Assembly (NCBI GenBank): GCA_017560125.1 | Contig: JAFYOS010000029.1 | Span: forward strand, 97,178 to 161,177 | DNA from: Bacteroidaceae bacterium | GTDB taxonomy: Bacteria; Bacteroidota; Bacteroidia; Bacteroidales; Bacteroidaceae | Reading direction: 5' to 3' | Length of the DNA: 64,000 nucleotides | Translations under genes and position numbers: made by a program | Shown: positions 52,596 through 61,986 of the stretch, piece after piece | Numbering within the stretch: the stretch's first letter is position 1 | How the letters are laid out: the number at the start of each line of letters is the position of its first letter | The notes under the pieces: generated by a model | Seen by the model: the letters and a program-made list of their open reading frames with translations, nothing else | The model's database searches: none | What the model was told of the DNA's origin: nothing

Positions 52596-55500
52596 ATGTC
52601 ACATTCCACAAATAAAACATCTTTCACCATCGTTGTCTCCTTCCTTTGCATAGCATTGGTAGGTGCTGCAATGTTGCCGTTGCTAACTGTACGTCTGAAC
52701 CCCCTCCATTATAACCCAACAATAACGGTAGGCTTCAGTATATACGGCAGCTCGGCACGTGTGGTGGAGATGGAAGTTACCTCCAAACTCGAAGGATTGT
52801 TGGCACGAATGAAGGGTGTTCGTGGAATAAACTCTAATTCATACAACGGTGGTGGTAATATATGGGTATACCTTGACAAACATTCCAATATAGAATCTTT
52901 GCGTTTGGAGGCATCGTCGATAATTCGTCAGGCATGGCCCGATCTTCCCGATGGAACAAGCTATCCGCAGGTGACGGTGAACACTCCAAACGAAGGAAAA
53001 CTCAGCCCGTTTCTCACATATACCATAAATGCCCCAGAAACTCCGGCAAGCATTCAAAAATATGTCGAGGAGTATATACAGCCCCTATTGTCTCGCGTTA
53101 AGGGAGTGTATAAGGTTGGTGTCAGCGGAGCATCACCAATGGAGTGGCGTTTAACATACAATCCGCACCAACTGGAAACACTCGGAATAACATACGGCGA
53201 TATTCAAAGTGCGATAGGTTCATATTATGGCACTGAATTTATCGGCAAGGTACACATAGAAGAAAGTGGATGGCACCAACTGGCAATAGTCCCCGAAAAA
53301 AGCATCGGCGACAAATTGCCACTCGACCGTATGTTCGTAAAGAACAAGGATGGTAAACTACTACGCGTATCGGAACTTGTGAGTGTATTGCACGTGGAGT
53401 CTGCCCCGCAAAGTTTCTATCGCATAAACGGCCTCAATTCAATATATCTATCCGTTACAGCCGAAGAGAATGCCAATCAGATAACCCTCGGCGATGAGAT
53501 AAAAAGTTTGATGAAAGAATTCGAAGCATCGATGCCAAAGGGTTATGAAACACACATTGGCTACGATGCAACCGAATACATAAACAAAGAACTCGACAAA
53601 ATTTATTTCCGTTGCGGACTCACGGTACTTATACTGCTGCTGTTCGTATTGCTTATAACACGACAATGGAAGTACACCTTCCTTGTAGTAACGAGCCTTG
53701 CTGTAAATCTGCTAATTGCAGTTGTCATATACTACTTCGCAGGAATAGACATACAACTATATACCCTTGCAGGAATCACAATATCGCTGAACTTAATCAT
53801 AGACAATACCATTGTGATGACCGACCATATCCTGCAACGCAAGAATATGAAAGCCTACCTTGCTATTCTTGCAGCGACACTAACGACAATATGTGCATTA
53901 GCAGCCGTGCTATTCCTTAACGACGGACTGAGAGCTAAATTGCAGGATTTTGCCATTGTTGTCATCATAAACCTTGCAGTGTCACTTGCCATCGCACTGC
54001 TATTTGTACCTGCTATGATGAACAGGCTCGGGCTGAAGAACCGCAAGTCGCGTGGCAAGCGTGCAAAGCGTATAATTGTCCATTTTACTCGCGGATATGG
54101 CAAAATAATAGGTTTTACATGCCGTCACAAAGTGTGGGCTTGTGCAATACTTATACTGATATTCGGATTGCCGGTATTTCTCATCCCCGAAAAGATGGAG
54201 GACGATAAAGGCTGGCATAAATTCTATAACGAGACAATAGGCAGTGATTATTACAAAGAAAAGATTAAACCTATTGTAAACACTGCGCTTGGCGGTACAT
54301 GGCGACTCTTTGTGGAGAAGGTCTATAATGGCAGCTACTTCGACGAGAAACACGAGACTGTGCTTCATGTAAATGCCACACTGCCCAATGGCAGCACACT
54401 GGAGCAGATGAATAACCTCATAGCGCGTATGGAGGAGGTGCTGAAAGGATATAGTGAGATTAAGCAGTTCCACACACAGGTCAGCAGTGCTTACAGTGCC
54501 TCAATAGACATCTACTTCCCCGAAGAGCACCAATATAGTAGTTTCCCCTATCGTCTGAAATCAGAAATCACCTCGCGTGCCCTTGAACTTGGCGGTGGCA
54601 GTTGGAGCGTATACGGACTGGAAGACCAGGGCTTCAACAATGATGTACGTGAATCGGCAGGATCGTACAAAGTAAAATTGAAAGGATACAATTATGATGA
54701 ACTATATGAATATGCTGAAATACTCAAAGACTCATTGCTTACCCATCGGCGTGTACGCGATGTACAGATAGGTTCACGTTTCAAATGGCACAAAGATGAC
54801 TACCGCGAGTTCCTGTTTGATGTATCCACCAAACAATTAGCCGAAGCGAACCTGACTCCGATGGAACTATACAATTCCATGCGAAGAATATTTGCACGCG
54901 ACATATATTGCAGCAGCCACCGTAACGCCGACGGCACAAACGAATATATACGCCTTTCCTCATCGCAAGCCAATAGGTACGATACATGGCAGTTGTCGTA
55001 TCGTCCCTTGCATAGCGGTGAAAAAGAATTTAAGCTATACACACTTGCCGATATTGGCATAACACCGCAAGCTTCGGAAGTGATAAAATATAACCAGCGT
55101 TATGAATTGTGCCTGCAATATGAGTATGTCGGAGCATATCAGATGGGTACTAAGATGCTTGAACGAGAATTGAAGAAATTCAAAAAGATGTTGCCGACCG
55201 GTTACGAAGCAAACTCTGAAATGGGAGGCGGTTACTGGTCAAGCAAAGACAATAGCCAATATCTGGTGCTGTTGCTCATCGCAGCAGTCATATTCATAGT
55301 AACAAGCATACTGTTCAACTCACTGCGCAAGCCGTTTGCCATACTGTTTGTGATTCCCGTATCGTTCATAGGACTATTCCTTACATTCTGGTTCTTTGAA
55401 CTAAACTTCGACCAGGGAGGCTTTGCTGCAATGATTCTGCTTTGCGGAATAACCGTAAACGCAGCAATATATCTGCTTGACGAATATGGTAATATACGCG

Positions 55501-55742
55501 AGAAGTTCCCGAATATGAACAGCATAAGAGCATACTTGAAAGCATGGAACGTGAAGATTGCTCCTATAATGCTTACCGTAATATCTACAATCCTCGGATT
55601 TATTCCATTTATCGTAGGCGGCTCAAAAGAGGCATTCTGGTTCCCGTTGGCAGCAGGAACAATCGGCGGATTGCTAATGTCTCTTGCGGGACTATTCATA
55701 TTCCTGCCCATATATGCCCTGAAAACTACAAAGACAAAATAA
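52596..55742 (+). CDS. RND-family efflux permease 2
   Basis: It has 1048 residues and is divergent in sequence from permease 1. It keeps the RND layout: N-terminal helix, periplasmic pore domain, helix 4 with LNLIIDNTIVMTDHIL (single Asp), and a second half with AAVIFIVTSILFNSLRKPFA. In helix 10 GITVNAAIYLLDEY replaces the usual ND motif. It has no adaptor of its own. It starts a tight five-gene run (gaps of 6, 6, 31 and 14 bases) with the O-ligase-like, MauE-like, signal peptidase and transglutaminase-like genes. Confidence 0.88.
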   Translation: MSHSTNKTSFTIVVSFLCIALVGAAMLPLLTVRLNPLHYNPTITVGFSIYGSSARVVEMEVTSKLEGLLARMKGVRGINSNSYNGGGNIWVYLDKHSNIESLRLEASSIIRQAWPDLPDGTSYPQVTVNTPNEGKLSPFLTYTINAPETPASIQKYVEEYIQPLLSRVKGVYKVGVSGASPMEWRLTYNPHQLETLGITYGDIQSAIGSYYGTEFIGKVHIEESGWHQLAIVPEKSIGDKLPLDRMFVKNKDGKLLRVSELVSVLHVESAPQSFYRINGLNSIYLSVTAEENANQITLGDEIKSLMKEFEASMPKGYETHIGYDATEYINKELDKIYFRCGLTVLILLLFVLLITRQWKYTFLVVTSLAVNLLIAVVIYYFAGIDIQLYTLAGITISLNLIIDNTIVMTDHILQRKNMKAYLAILAATLTTICALAAVLFLNDGLRAKLQDFAIVVIINLAVSLAIALLFVPAMMNRLGLKNRKSRGKRAKRIIVHFTRGYGKIIGFTCRHKVWACAILILIFGLPVFLIPEKMEDDKGWHKFYNETIGSDYYKEKIKPIVNTALGGTWRLFVEKVYNGSYFDEKHETVLHVNATLPNGSTLEQMNNLIARMEEVLKGYSEIKQFHTQVSSAYSASIDIYFPEEHQYSSFPYRLKSEITSRALELGGGSWSVYGLEDQGFNNDVRESAGSYKVKLKGYNYDELYEYAEILKDSLLTHRRVRDVQIGSRFKWHKDDYREFLFDVSTKQLAEANLTPMELYNSMRRIFARDIYCSSHRNADGTNEYIRLSSSQANRYDTWQLSYRPLHSGEKEFKLYTLADIGITPQASEVIKYNQRYELCLQYEYVGAYQMGTKMLERELKKFKKMLPTGYEANSEMGGGYWSSKDNSQYLVLLLIAAVIFIVTSILFNSLRKPFAILFVIPVSFIGLFLTFWFFELNFDQGGFAAMILLCGITVNAAIYLLDEYGNIREKFPNMNSIRAYLKAWNVKIAPIMLTVISTILGFIPFIVGGSKEAFWFPLAAGTIGGLLMSLAGLFIFLPIYALKTTKTK

Positions 55743-55748
55743 CAGACT

Positions 55749-57518
55749 ATGACACGACAAAATATAACACATATTGCAAGCTACATAATGGTATCTATAG
55801 TATCATTATGCTTGCTGTGGCTTACACTGCTTGATGTAAACACCGGCTGGTGCGAGGAGATGCCACAGTTGCTTTATGTGATGCTCGCAGTAAATGCTAT
55901 TGCATTTCTGTCTGTATTATTCATTGACAAAATAAACAAAATCTGTTGGTTGGATAAAATTGTCCTGTTGTGGTTCGTGTATATCACATTCAACTATTGG
56001 TTCATATCTCCCTATCCTGCCGGCGAACGATACTTTACATTTTTGTCTTCGCTGCTGTTATATATTATTTTACGATACACTATTTCGAAAAACAGCAAAC
56101 ATATATTGTTGCTTGTTTTGTCCATCGGCGGTATTTATGAGGCTGTGCTTGGAATAATGCAATTGCTAGGATTGGAGTATTCAAGACACTCGCTGTTTGA
56201 TATTACAGGTACATTTTTCAACCCCGGGCCGTACTCTGCATATCTTGTAGTTGTTCTAGCAATGGCAACTGCGTACATCTATAAACGCAGGAAAATATAC
56301 AACTATCCCTATTTCAAAAAAGGAATGCCGCTTAAACGCATTCTGCCCACTTGTATATATCTAATTATAGGGATTGCACTTTATGCTACAGTTGTCACAC
56401 TGCCTGCCACATGGAGCCGTGCTGCTTTTGTCGCATATTTTGCCGTATTGATGGTATTATTCTATAAGAGACACAAAAAATGGGTATTGGGGCTTATTAT
56501 TGCATCAGCACTTGCCGGTGTCGGTCTCTATTTTGCAAAGCAAAGCTCTGCCAATGGTCGCGCCCTTATGAACATAGTATCTATGCGTGCAATAAAAGAA
56601 GAGCCATTGATCGGATGTGGCATCGGAGGTTTTGCCAATGCTTTTGCAAACAGTCAGGCTGAATATTTCAAGGAGAATTCCGATTCACCGTTTGTAGATG
56701 TCGCAGGAACACCGGAATACGCGTTCAACGAACTGATGCAGATAGGTGTCGAACAGGGCGTGATTGGAATGTTGTTCTTTGCGATAATAGCAATCGCAAC
56801 ATTTATAATACTGCTGCGCAAAAGAAACGAACTTGCATATGCTTGGCTAGCATTGTTGGTGTTCTCATTCTTCTCCTACCCATTCTCATTGCAACCGTTA
56901 AGAATAATGGCAGTACTGTTTGTTGCTTGTGCAGCCGGTAGCATTAGAAAAGAGAAAGATAACTATAAGATAAGATATAAACTGCCACATCTTGTCATTT
57001 TATCGCTCTGCGTAATAATTATATCCGAAATTATTCCTCGCGTGGAGCATAAGGTAAGCATAAACAGAAACTGGGAGATAATATCGGGTTACCAAAGTGC
57101 CGCTTTTGCCGATGACTATGCCGAACAGTATAACACACTTATTGACAATCCTAAATTTCTTTTCGCTTACGGCAAAATGCTCAATAGTATGAAACGCTAT
57201 AATGACAGCAATGCCGCATTGAGAGATGGACTGAAAGTAAGTACCGACCCTATGTTTCATGTTGTAATGGGCAACAATTACAAAGAGCTTGGGGCATATA
57301 AAGAGGCAGAGGAACATTACAGAAAAGCATTTTATATGAATCCCAATAAAATGTATCCTCTCTATCAACTGTTGCAGATGTACATTGATGTTAATGATAC
57401 AATAAATGCAAGGCAAATGGCACAACGTATAGTGGATTTTAATCCAAAGATACGTTCAAAGGCCACTGATGATATGAAGAAGTTTGCAAAAGAGTATTTA
57501 ACCAAGGAACAAGAATAG
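55749..57518 (+). CDS. O-antigen ligase-like (Wzy_C) membrane protein with C-terminal TPRs
   Basis: It has 589 residues with about ten transmembrane helices (1-400). The Wzy_C signature is around 265-350 (IKEEPLIGCGIGGFANAF, FNELMQIGVEQGVIGMLFF). The usual His of HNxxL is Phe here. C-terminal tetratricopeptide repeats (about 475-575) include NNYKELGAYKEAEEHYRKAF. Family members attach glycans to lipid or protein (WaaL, PglL). Here no glycan genes are near, so the substrate may be the secreted proteins of the locus, or the fold may have another use. Position inside the operon makes it a core component. Confidence 0.8.
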   Translation: MTRQNITHIASYIMVSIVSLCLLWLTLLDVNTGWCEEMPQLLYVMLAVNAIAFLSVLFIDKINKICWLDKIVLLWFVYITFNYWFISPYPAGERYFTFLSSLLLYIILRYTISKNSKHILLLVLSIGGIYEAVLGIMQLLGLEYSRHSLFDITGTFFNPGPYSAYLVVVLAMATAYIYKRRKIYNYPYFKKGMPLKRILPTCIYLIIGIALYATVVTLPATWSRAAFVAYFAVLMVLFYKRHKKWVLGLIIASALAGVGLYFAKQSSANGRALMNIVSMRAIKEEPLIGCGIGGFANAFANSQAEYFKENSDSPFVDVAGTPEYAFNELMQIGVEQGVIGMLFFAIIAIATFIILLRKRNELAYAWLALLVFSFFSYPFSLQPLRIMAVLFVACAAGSIRKEKDNYKIRYKLPHLVILSLCVIIISEIIPRVEHKVSINRNWEIISGYQSAAFADDYAEQYNTLIDNPKFLFAYGKMLNSMKRYNDSNAALRDGLKVSTDPMFHVVMGNNYKELGAYKEAEEHYRKAFYMNPNKMYPLYQLLQMYIDVNDTINARQMAQRIVDFNPKIRSKATDDMKKFAKEYLTKEQE

Positions 57519-57524
57519 CAGAAT

Positions 57525-58424
57525 ATGGAAAAGGGGATTAAAATATTGAAAATATCGACACAACTGATGCTCGGATTGACATTCGTTGTTTCGGGTGTAC
57601 TTAAGGCTATGGATATTTATGGTACAGAACTGAAGTTCATTGAATATGCAAACAGCACCGGACTTCAATTCCTCGCTGAGTATAATATGCCTTTGTCGGT
57701 AATGTTGTGTGCATTCGAGATATTCTTGGGACTATGGTTGATGATATTCATTTACCGTACAATATCGCTGAGCCTGCTTGTTGCAACAACGTTTCTTTTC
57801 ACGGGAACAATAATTTACCTGATGATTAATCCCGAAAAGAACATTACCGATTGCGGGTGCTTCGGAGAGATATTGCCAATGGGGATGAGTGCAAGTTTAC
57901 TAAAAAATATAGTAATCCTTATGCTTGCAACTTATCTATTGTGGAGTGCAAGAAATGTACAGATTAAGTTCAATAAAAAATATGTAGCTGGTATTTTCGG
58001 ATGTTTGTTTGCATCGCTGCTGCTACCGATATATACAGCAAATAATTTGAGTCTTTACAACCCTACCGGCTATGGCGAAGGCACTGATTTAAGAGGAAAT
58101 GAGGATTTTGTAGTGCTTGACGACAACTTTGAAAACGTTACTGACAGTCTGCTGAGCACGTCTGATGAGGTATATATTTTTGTATTGAAACAACAGCCTA
58201 CACAATCGGATGAATTCAAGATGAAAGATATTTGGGAGAAATGTAAAGGTAATAGTATCAATTGCTTTTCGCTTGCACACAATGAGTATAAGTTACCTAA
58301 CGGCATTAATCAATACTATGCAGATATCTTGATGCTTAAATCACTTGTCAGGAGTAAAGAGAATGGAGTGATTGTGCTTAAAAATGGGATTGTAAAGAAT
58401 GTGCATATATTAAAAGATTATTGA
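57525..58424 (+). CDS. MauE/DoxX-like redox membrane protein
   Basis: It has 299 residues. Four transmembrane helices (about 12-32, 58-78, 82-102, 125-142) form a MauE/DoxX unit with NPEKNITDCGCFGEIL (C110 and C112) at the membrane edge. A fifth segment at about 150-170 leads to a soluble C-terminal domain (about 180-299). MauE-type proteins pass electrons or help form disulfides in partner proteins. With the thioredoxin-like lipoprotein it fits oxidation of the Cys-containing secreted peptides. Confidence 0.82.
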   Translation: MEKGIKILKISTQLMLGLTFVVSGVLKAMDIYGTELKFIEYANSTGLQFLAEYNMPLSVMLCAFEIFLGLWLMIFIYRTISLSLLVATTFLFTGTIIYLMINPEKNITDCGCFGEILPMGMSASLLKNIVILMLATYLLWSARNVQIKFNKKYVAGIFGCLFASLLLPIYTANNLSLYNPTGYGEGTDLRGNEDFVVLDDNFENVTDSLLSTSDEVYIFVLKQQPTQSDEFKMKDIWEKCKGNSINCFSLAHNEYKLPNGINQYYADILMLKSLVRSKENGVIVLKNGIVKNVHILKDY

Positions 58425-58455
58425 GACAAACTAATAAAGTTATAATATAGGAACG

Positions 58456-59337
58456 ATGAAACTGATACTCAAATATCTGAATAAAGCAATGGATATATTC
58501 CTCTATACTTCGCTTGCAGCAATAATAGTTGTTGCGAGCTACTATCTGTGCAGGATATTCATTGCCGACCAATTTATCATTCCAAGTGATTCAATGTATC
58601 CGACACTGCAAATAGGCGACAGAGTGTGGGTGAATAAATTGGTTGCAGGGGCTCGTATTTATAATGATATTGATTCGGCGAATAGCAGTACATTACAATC
58701 GTGGAGAACAAGGGGTATGAGAAATATTGAAAGAAACGATATTCTTATATTCAACTATCCTATTAATGACAATAGAATATCATTCAAAATAAATTATGTA
58801 TATGCCAAACGATGCATAGCATTGCCAGGTGACAGCATAAGTGCTGTTGAAGGGTTTTATAAAAACAGTAATTATGAAAGTGCGTTAGGCTATGAAAAAG
58901 CTCAAGAGTATTTGAGCAATTATCCCGATTCTATGCTGCACGAAAGTATTAGAAATACAATTACTCCTTCGCGCGATAAATATCCGTGGAGTATAAAGAA
59001 TTTCGGACCTATATATGTACCCCGCAAAGGTGATGTAATAAAATTAAATGCCGAGAATGCATTGTTTTATTCAAATATATTGGAGTTTGAAACGGGGAAG
59101 AAGATAAGAGTGGATAGTGCCGGTAAAGTTTATCTTGGTGACGAACCGGCCAGTTATCATATATTCACTAACAATTACTATTTTATGGCTGGCGATAATG
59201 TTATAAACTCCGGAGATTCGCGCTATTGGGGCTTTGTTCCCGAAGATTACATAGTAGGAGTGGTAGGGTTTATTCCTTATGCAATAGATAAAAACACAAA
59301 TGAGATAAAATACGACAGAATATTGAAATTTTTATAA
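58456..59337 (+). CDS. Signal peptidase I (S26 family), locus-specific
   Basis: It has 293 residues. One N-terminal transmembrane segment (about 16-36) precedes the Ser nucleophile S46 in IPSDSMYPTL. The general-base Lys is K118 in YVYAKRCIALPGDS. The closing box is FMAGDNVINSGDSRYWGFVP. All catalytic elements are present. A housekeeping LepB is expected elsewhere, so this one probably serves the locus. Likely substrates are the NVEALA precursors, whose cleavage motif lies unusually far from the hydrophobic core. Confidence 0.9.
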   Translation: MKLILKYLNKAMDIFLYTSLAAIIVVASYYLCRIFIADQFIIPSDSMYPTLQIGDRVWVNKLVAGARIYNDIDSANSSTLQSWRTRGMRNIERNDILIFNYPINDNRISFKINYVYAKRCIALPGDSISAVEGFYKNSNYESALGYEKAQEYLSNYPDSMLHESIRNTITPSRDKYPWSIKNFGPIYVPRKGDVIKLNAENALFYSNILEFETGKKIRVDSAGKVYLGDEPASYHIFTNNYYFMAGDNVINSGDSRYWGFVPEDYIVGVVGFIPYAIDKNTNEIKYDRILKFL

Positions 59338-59351
59338 ACAACCAATTAAAT

Positions 59352-61424
59352 ATGAGACTTATATACTCTTTACTTTTTGCAAGTACACTCCTTGTATCAT
59401 GCATCAATCATGCAGGTGTTGATAAAACTCTTTCACTAGCAGGCGAAAATCGTGCAGAATTGGAAAAAGTGCTTACTCACTACAAAAACAGTGGCGAGCG
59501 CAAGAAATATCGCGCAGCATGTTACCTCATAGACAATATGAAGTATCATGGTTCGTATGGCAAAATAGAATACCTAGATAACCGTATAGATTCTCTAGCA
59601 CGTGAAGCAGATGTTGCATATTACAACGATGTAAAAGGAATGTCGCACAAAGAGATATTGTCCGATGATATTAAACGTAAAATGGACAATGCCGGCAAAG
59701 AGTATTGCAAAAAACTTGGGGAATTATCATACGATTCTGTAAAGTACAGCAATAGATTCCATCATGATTACAAAGAAATTGATTCAAAGTTCTTGATAGA
59801 GCATATAGACCACGCTTTTGAAATGTGGGAAACATCACCATATGCAGAAAACCTCTCGTTCGATGAATTCTGTGAATATCTGCTTCCTTACCGCTCAATA
59901 CCCGGATACAAACATTTGGACAACAATGTAGAATTCTATTCGTGGTTCGGTAAGTATTTTACAAATGTTGGTTGCGACTCGCTTGCTGACTATCTAAAAC
60001 TTTACCATACAACAATGCTCAATACCCATCGCTATCTCGGAAACTTTAAGTATGGATATACTATGAATCCAGGACTGTGCTGCGCTTTCTACGAAGACAC
60101 CCGCGATTGCTACGACATGGCATATCTGTGTGCCGGAATTTTCCGTTCGATAGGAATCCCTACATATGTTGCACTTAACTTAGCTTATCAAGACCTTAAT
60201 GGAAAGCATGTATTCTGCGCCTCTATGGATAAGAATGGCAGTTGGAAATTCTATGACCCTGAGTGGTTGTTCGAAGGGACCAATGAAGAATATATGAAAG
60301 AAAAACGATATATGAACATTCATCGTCATTCGTTTGCCTTACCTAAAAAAACGGTTTTATCACATTGCTATCAAAGCAATTATATTCCCGGTGCTTTTAA
60401 ACAATTTTGTGAGGATGTGTCAGCAAATGCAACCCCGACTGTGCAATATGATATAAAATATAACGGCAACGAAGATTATCCGGTTGCCTATCTTGCATCG
60501 TTCAGCAGTACAGGAGCATTGATACCTGTTACATGGGGAAGGAAAAGTGGAAAATCTTATATTTTTGATAACGTGATGCTTGATAGACTCTATTTCCCTG
60601 TTATATACAATAACGGTAGCATTACCCCCTTTGCATCACCGTTTCTGCTGAAAAGCGACTATAGCCAGCACAAAAATTACAGTTATATTGAATACACCAA
60701 CGAAGGAAATAAGACCACCACGGGTATATGCACACGCAAATATCCGATAAAGCGGTCAACAAAAGAACGCATAAAAAATATGGTCGGAATACATGTGATT
60801 GCTTCGGATAATTACGATTACAGTGATTGCGACACATTGGCTATGATAGATTTTTTACCCGAACCTCAGCTGCAGGATTTGCCATTGAAACGGGAGCGAC
60901 CATACAAATACTATCGCATACAGACAGGCAGTCATGATTGGTTGAACCTCTCAGAGGTTTATTTCCTTGCACCAAAATCATACGGATACAGCAATTCACT
61001 TCCGACTCCGGAGTTACCGATTCTTTCTGATGTGGTGTACAACGACACTGTTGAATATGTTCGATTCAGAGACGTACCCGAAGAAGAGTTTCTACGGCGT
61101 GCCGAAAATGATGGCAATATGCAGACAATAAGCGCTACTTCGTGCGTGAACCTGCGGTTCAAGGAACAACGATATATGACGAAAGTACGCTTTGCGCCTT
61201 TGAATGCCGAGAATAACATCTTTCCTGAACATAAGTATATTCTTTACAAATGGGCTGGTATAGACTGGGAGCAAGTAGCGCAAAAACAAGCAACAGCACA
61301 TTATCTCAGTTTTGATAGTGTACAACCCGGCTGTCTTTATTGGCTGAAGAATATAACAACCGGCCAAGAAGAATCGCCATTTGTCTTTGATGAAAATGGT
61401 AAACAATGCTTTGTAAATGAGTAA
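59352..61424 (+). CDS. Transglutaminase-like lipoprotein
   Basis: It has 690 residues with lipobox LLVSC (Cys17). The helical N-terminal part runs to about 240. A transglutaminase-like core has a plausible triad: Cys253 in DTRDCYDMAYL, His286 in NGKHVFCA and Asp302 in KFYDPEW. A beta-rich C-terminal part follows. Such enzymes act as proteases, amidases or crosslinkers in the envelope. I infer processing or crosslinking of a secreted product. It ends 37 bases before the Cys-rich secreted protein gene. Confidence 0.78.
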   Translation: MRLIYSLLFASTLLVSCINHAGVDKTLSLAGENRAELEKVLTHYKNSGERKKYRAACYLIDNMKYHGSYGKIEYLDNRIDSLAREADVAYYNDVKGMSHKEILSDDIKRKMDNAGKEYCKKLGELSYDSVKYSNRFHHDYKEIDSKFLIEHIDHAFEMWETSPYAENLSFDEFCEYLLPYRSIPGYKHLDNNVEFYSWFGKYFTNVGCDSLADYLKLYHTTMLNTHRYLGNFKYGYTMNPGLCCAFYEDTRDCYDMAYLCAGIFRSIGIPTYVALNLAYQDLNGKHVFCASMDKNGSWKFYDPEWLFEGTNEEYMKEKRYMNIHRHSFALPKKTVLSHCYQSNYIPGAFKQFCEDVSANATPTVQYDIKYNGNEDYPVAYLASFSSTGALIPVTWGRKSGKSYIFDNVMLDRLYFPVIYNNGSITPFASPFLLKSDYSQHKNYSYIEYTNEGNKTTTGICTRKYPIKRSTKERIKNMVGIHVIASDNYDYSDCDTLAMIDFLPEPQLQDLPLKRERPYKYYRIQTGSHDWLNLSEVYFLAPKSYGYSNSLPTPELPILSDVVYNDTVEYVRFRDVPEEEFLRRAENDGNMQTISATSCVNLRFKEQRYMTKVRFAPLNAENNIFPEHKYILYKWAGIDWEQVAQKQATAHYLSFDSVQPGCLYWLKNITTGQEESPFVFDENGKQCFVNE

Positions 61425-61461
61425 TTAACTTAATATTAATATATATATAATAAGTAGTATT

Positions 61462-61983
61462 ATGAAAATAAAAAAATTAATTACAGTTGGAGTAATTGCA
61501 TTAGTAGTTATCTTAAATGTTAACTATGCAATAGGTGGTTATGGATATACATCGTCGAATTTGTTAAAGGTCGCTCATGCGGGAATACCACCAAGTGATG
61601 ATTCAAGCTCAGACTCTGATTCTGGTTCCGGTTCTGAGTCTGACACTAGTTGGGGTAATAATTTTACATCAAGTAATGAATGTTGTGATACACTTTTTGA
61701 CTTAACAAATTCGAGATTTTGTAATATTTCAGTAAGTAAGTCTCCTGCTTCACAACTATGTGTAACTGGATATGTATGGACTTTCTATAATTGTGATTCG
61801 ATAGAGATATATCGTGATTCTACTAAAACAAATATAAAACCACAAGCACCATTAGATGTATGTTATGTACAAAAAAGTGAGATAACAAATATGGTTACAA
61901 CTGATATTGTTATTTGTATATACGATGGAGGACCATGTAATATTTGTGAGGAAGTTAGAGGAGTATGTCCACCTTTAAATTAA
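61462..61983 (+). CDS. Secreted Ser/Asp-rich, Cys-rich protein with NVEALA-like leader
   Basis: It has 173 residues. The leader resembles the peptide precursors: basic start, hydrophobic core (about 5-24), linker, then LLKVAHA, with probable cleavage after Ala40. Right after it comes an acidic serine-rich linker (DDSSSDSDSGSGSESDTSW), followed by a domain with ten cysteines, among them an adjacent pair and GPCNICEEVRGVC at the end. It is probably disulfide-bonded and exported. It could be a larger cargo or the effector of the system. No known family is recognised. Confidence 0.7.
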   Translation: MKIKKLITVGVIALVVILNVNYAIGGYGYTSSNLLKVAHAGIPPSDDSSSDSDSGSGSESDTSWGNNFTSSNECCDTLFDLTNSRFCNISVSKSPASQLCVTGYVWTFYNCDSIEIYRDSTKTNIKPQAPLDVCYVQKSEITNMVTTDIVICIYDGGPCNICEEVRGVCPPLN

Positions 61984-61986
61984 AAT

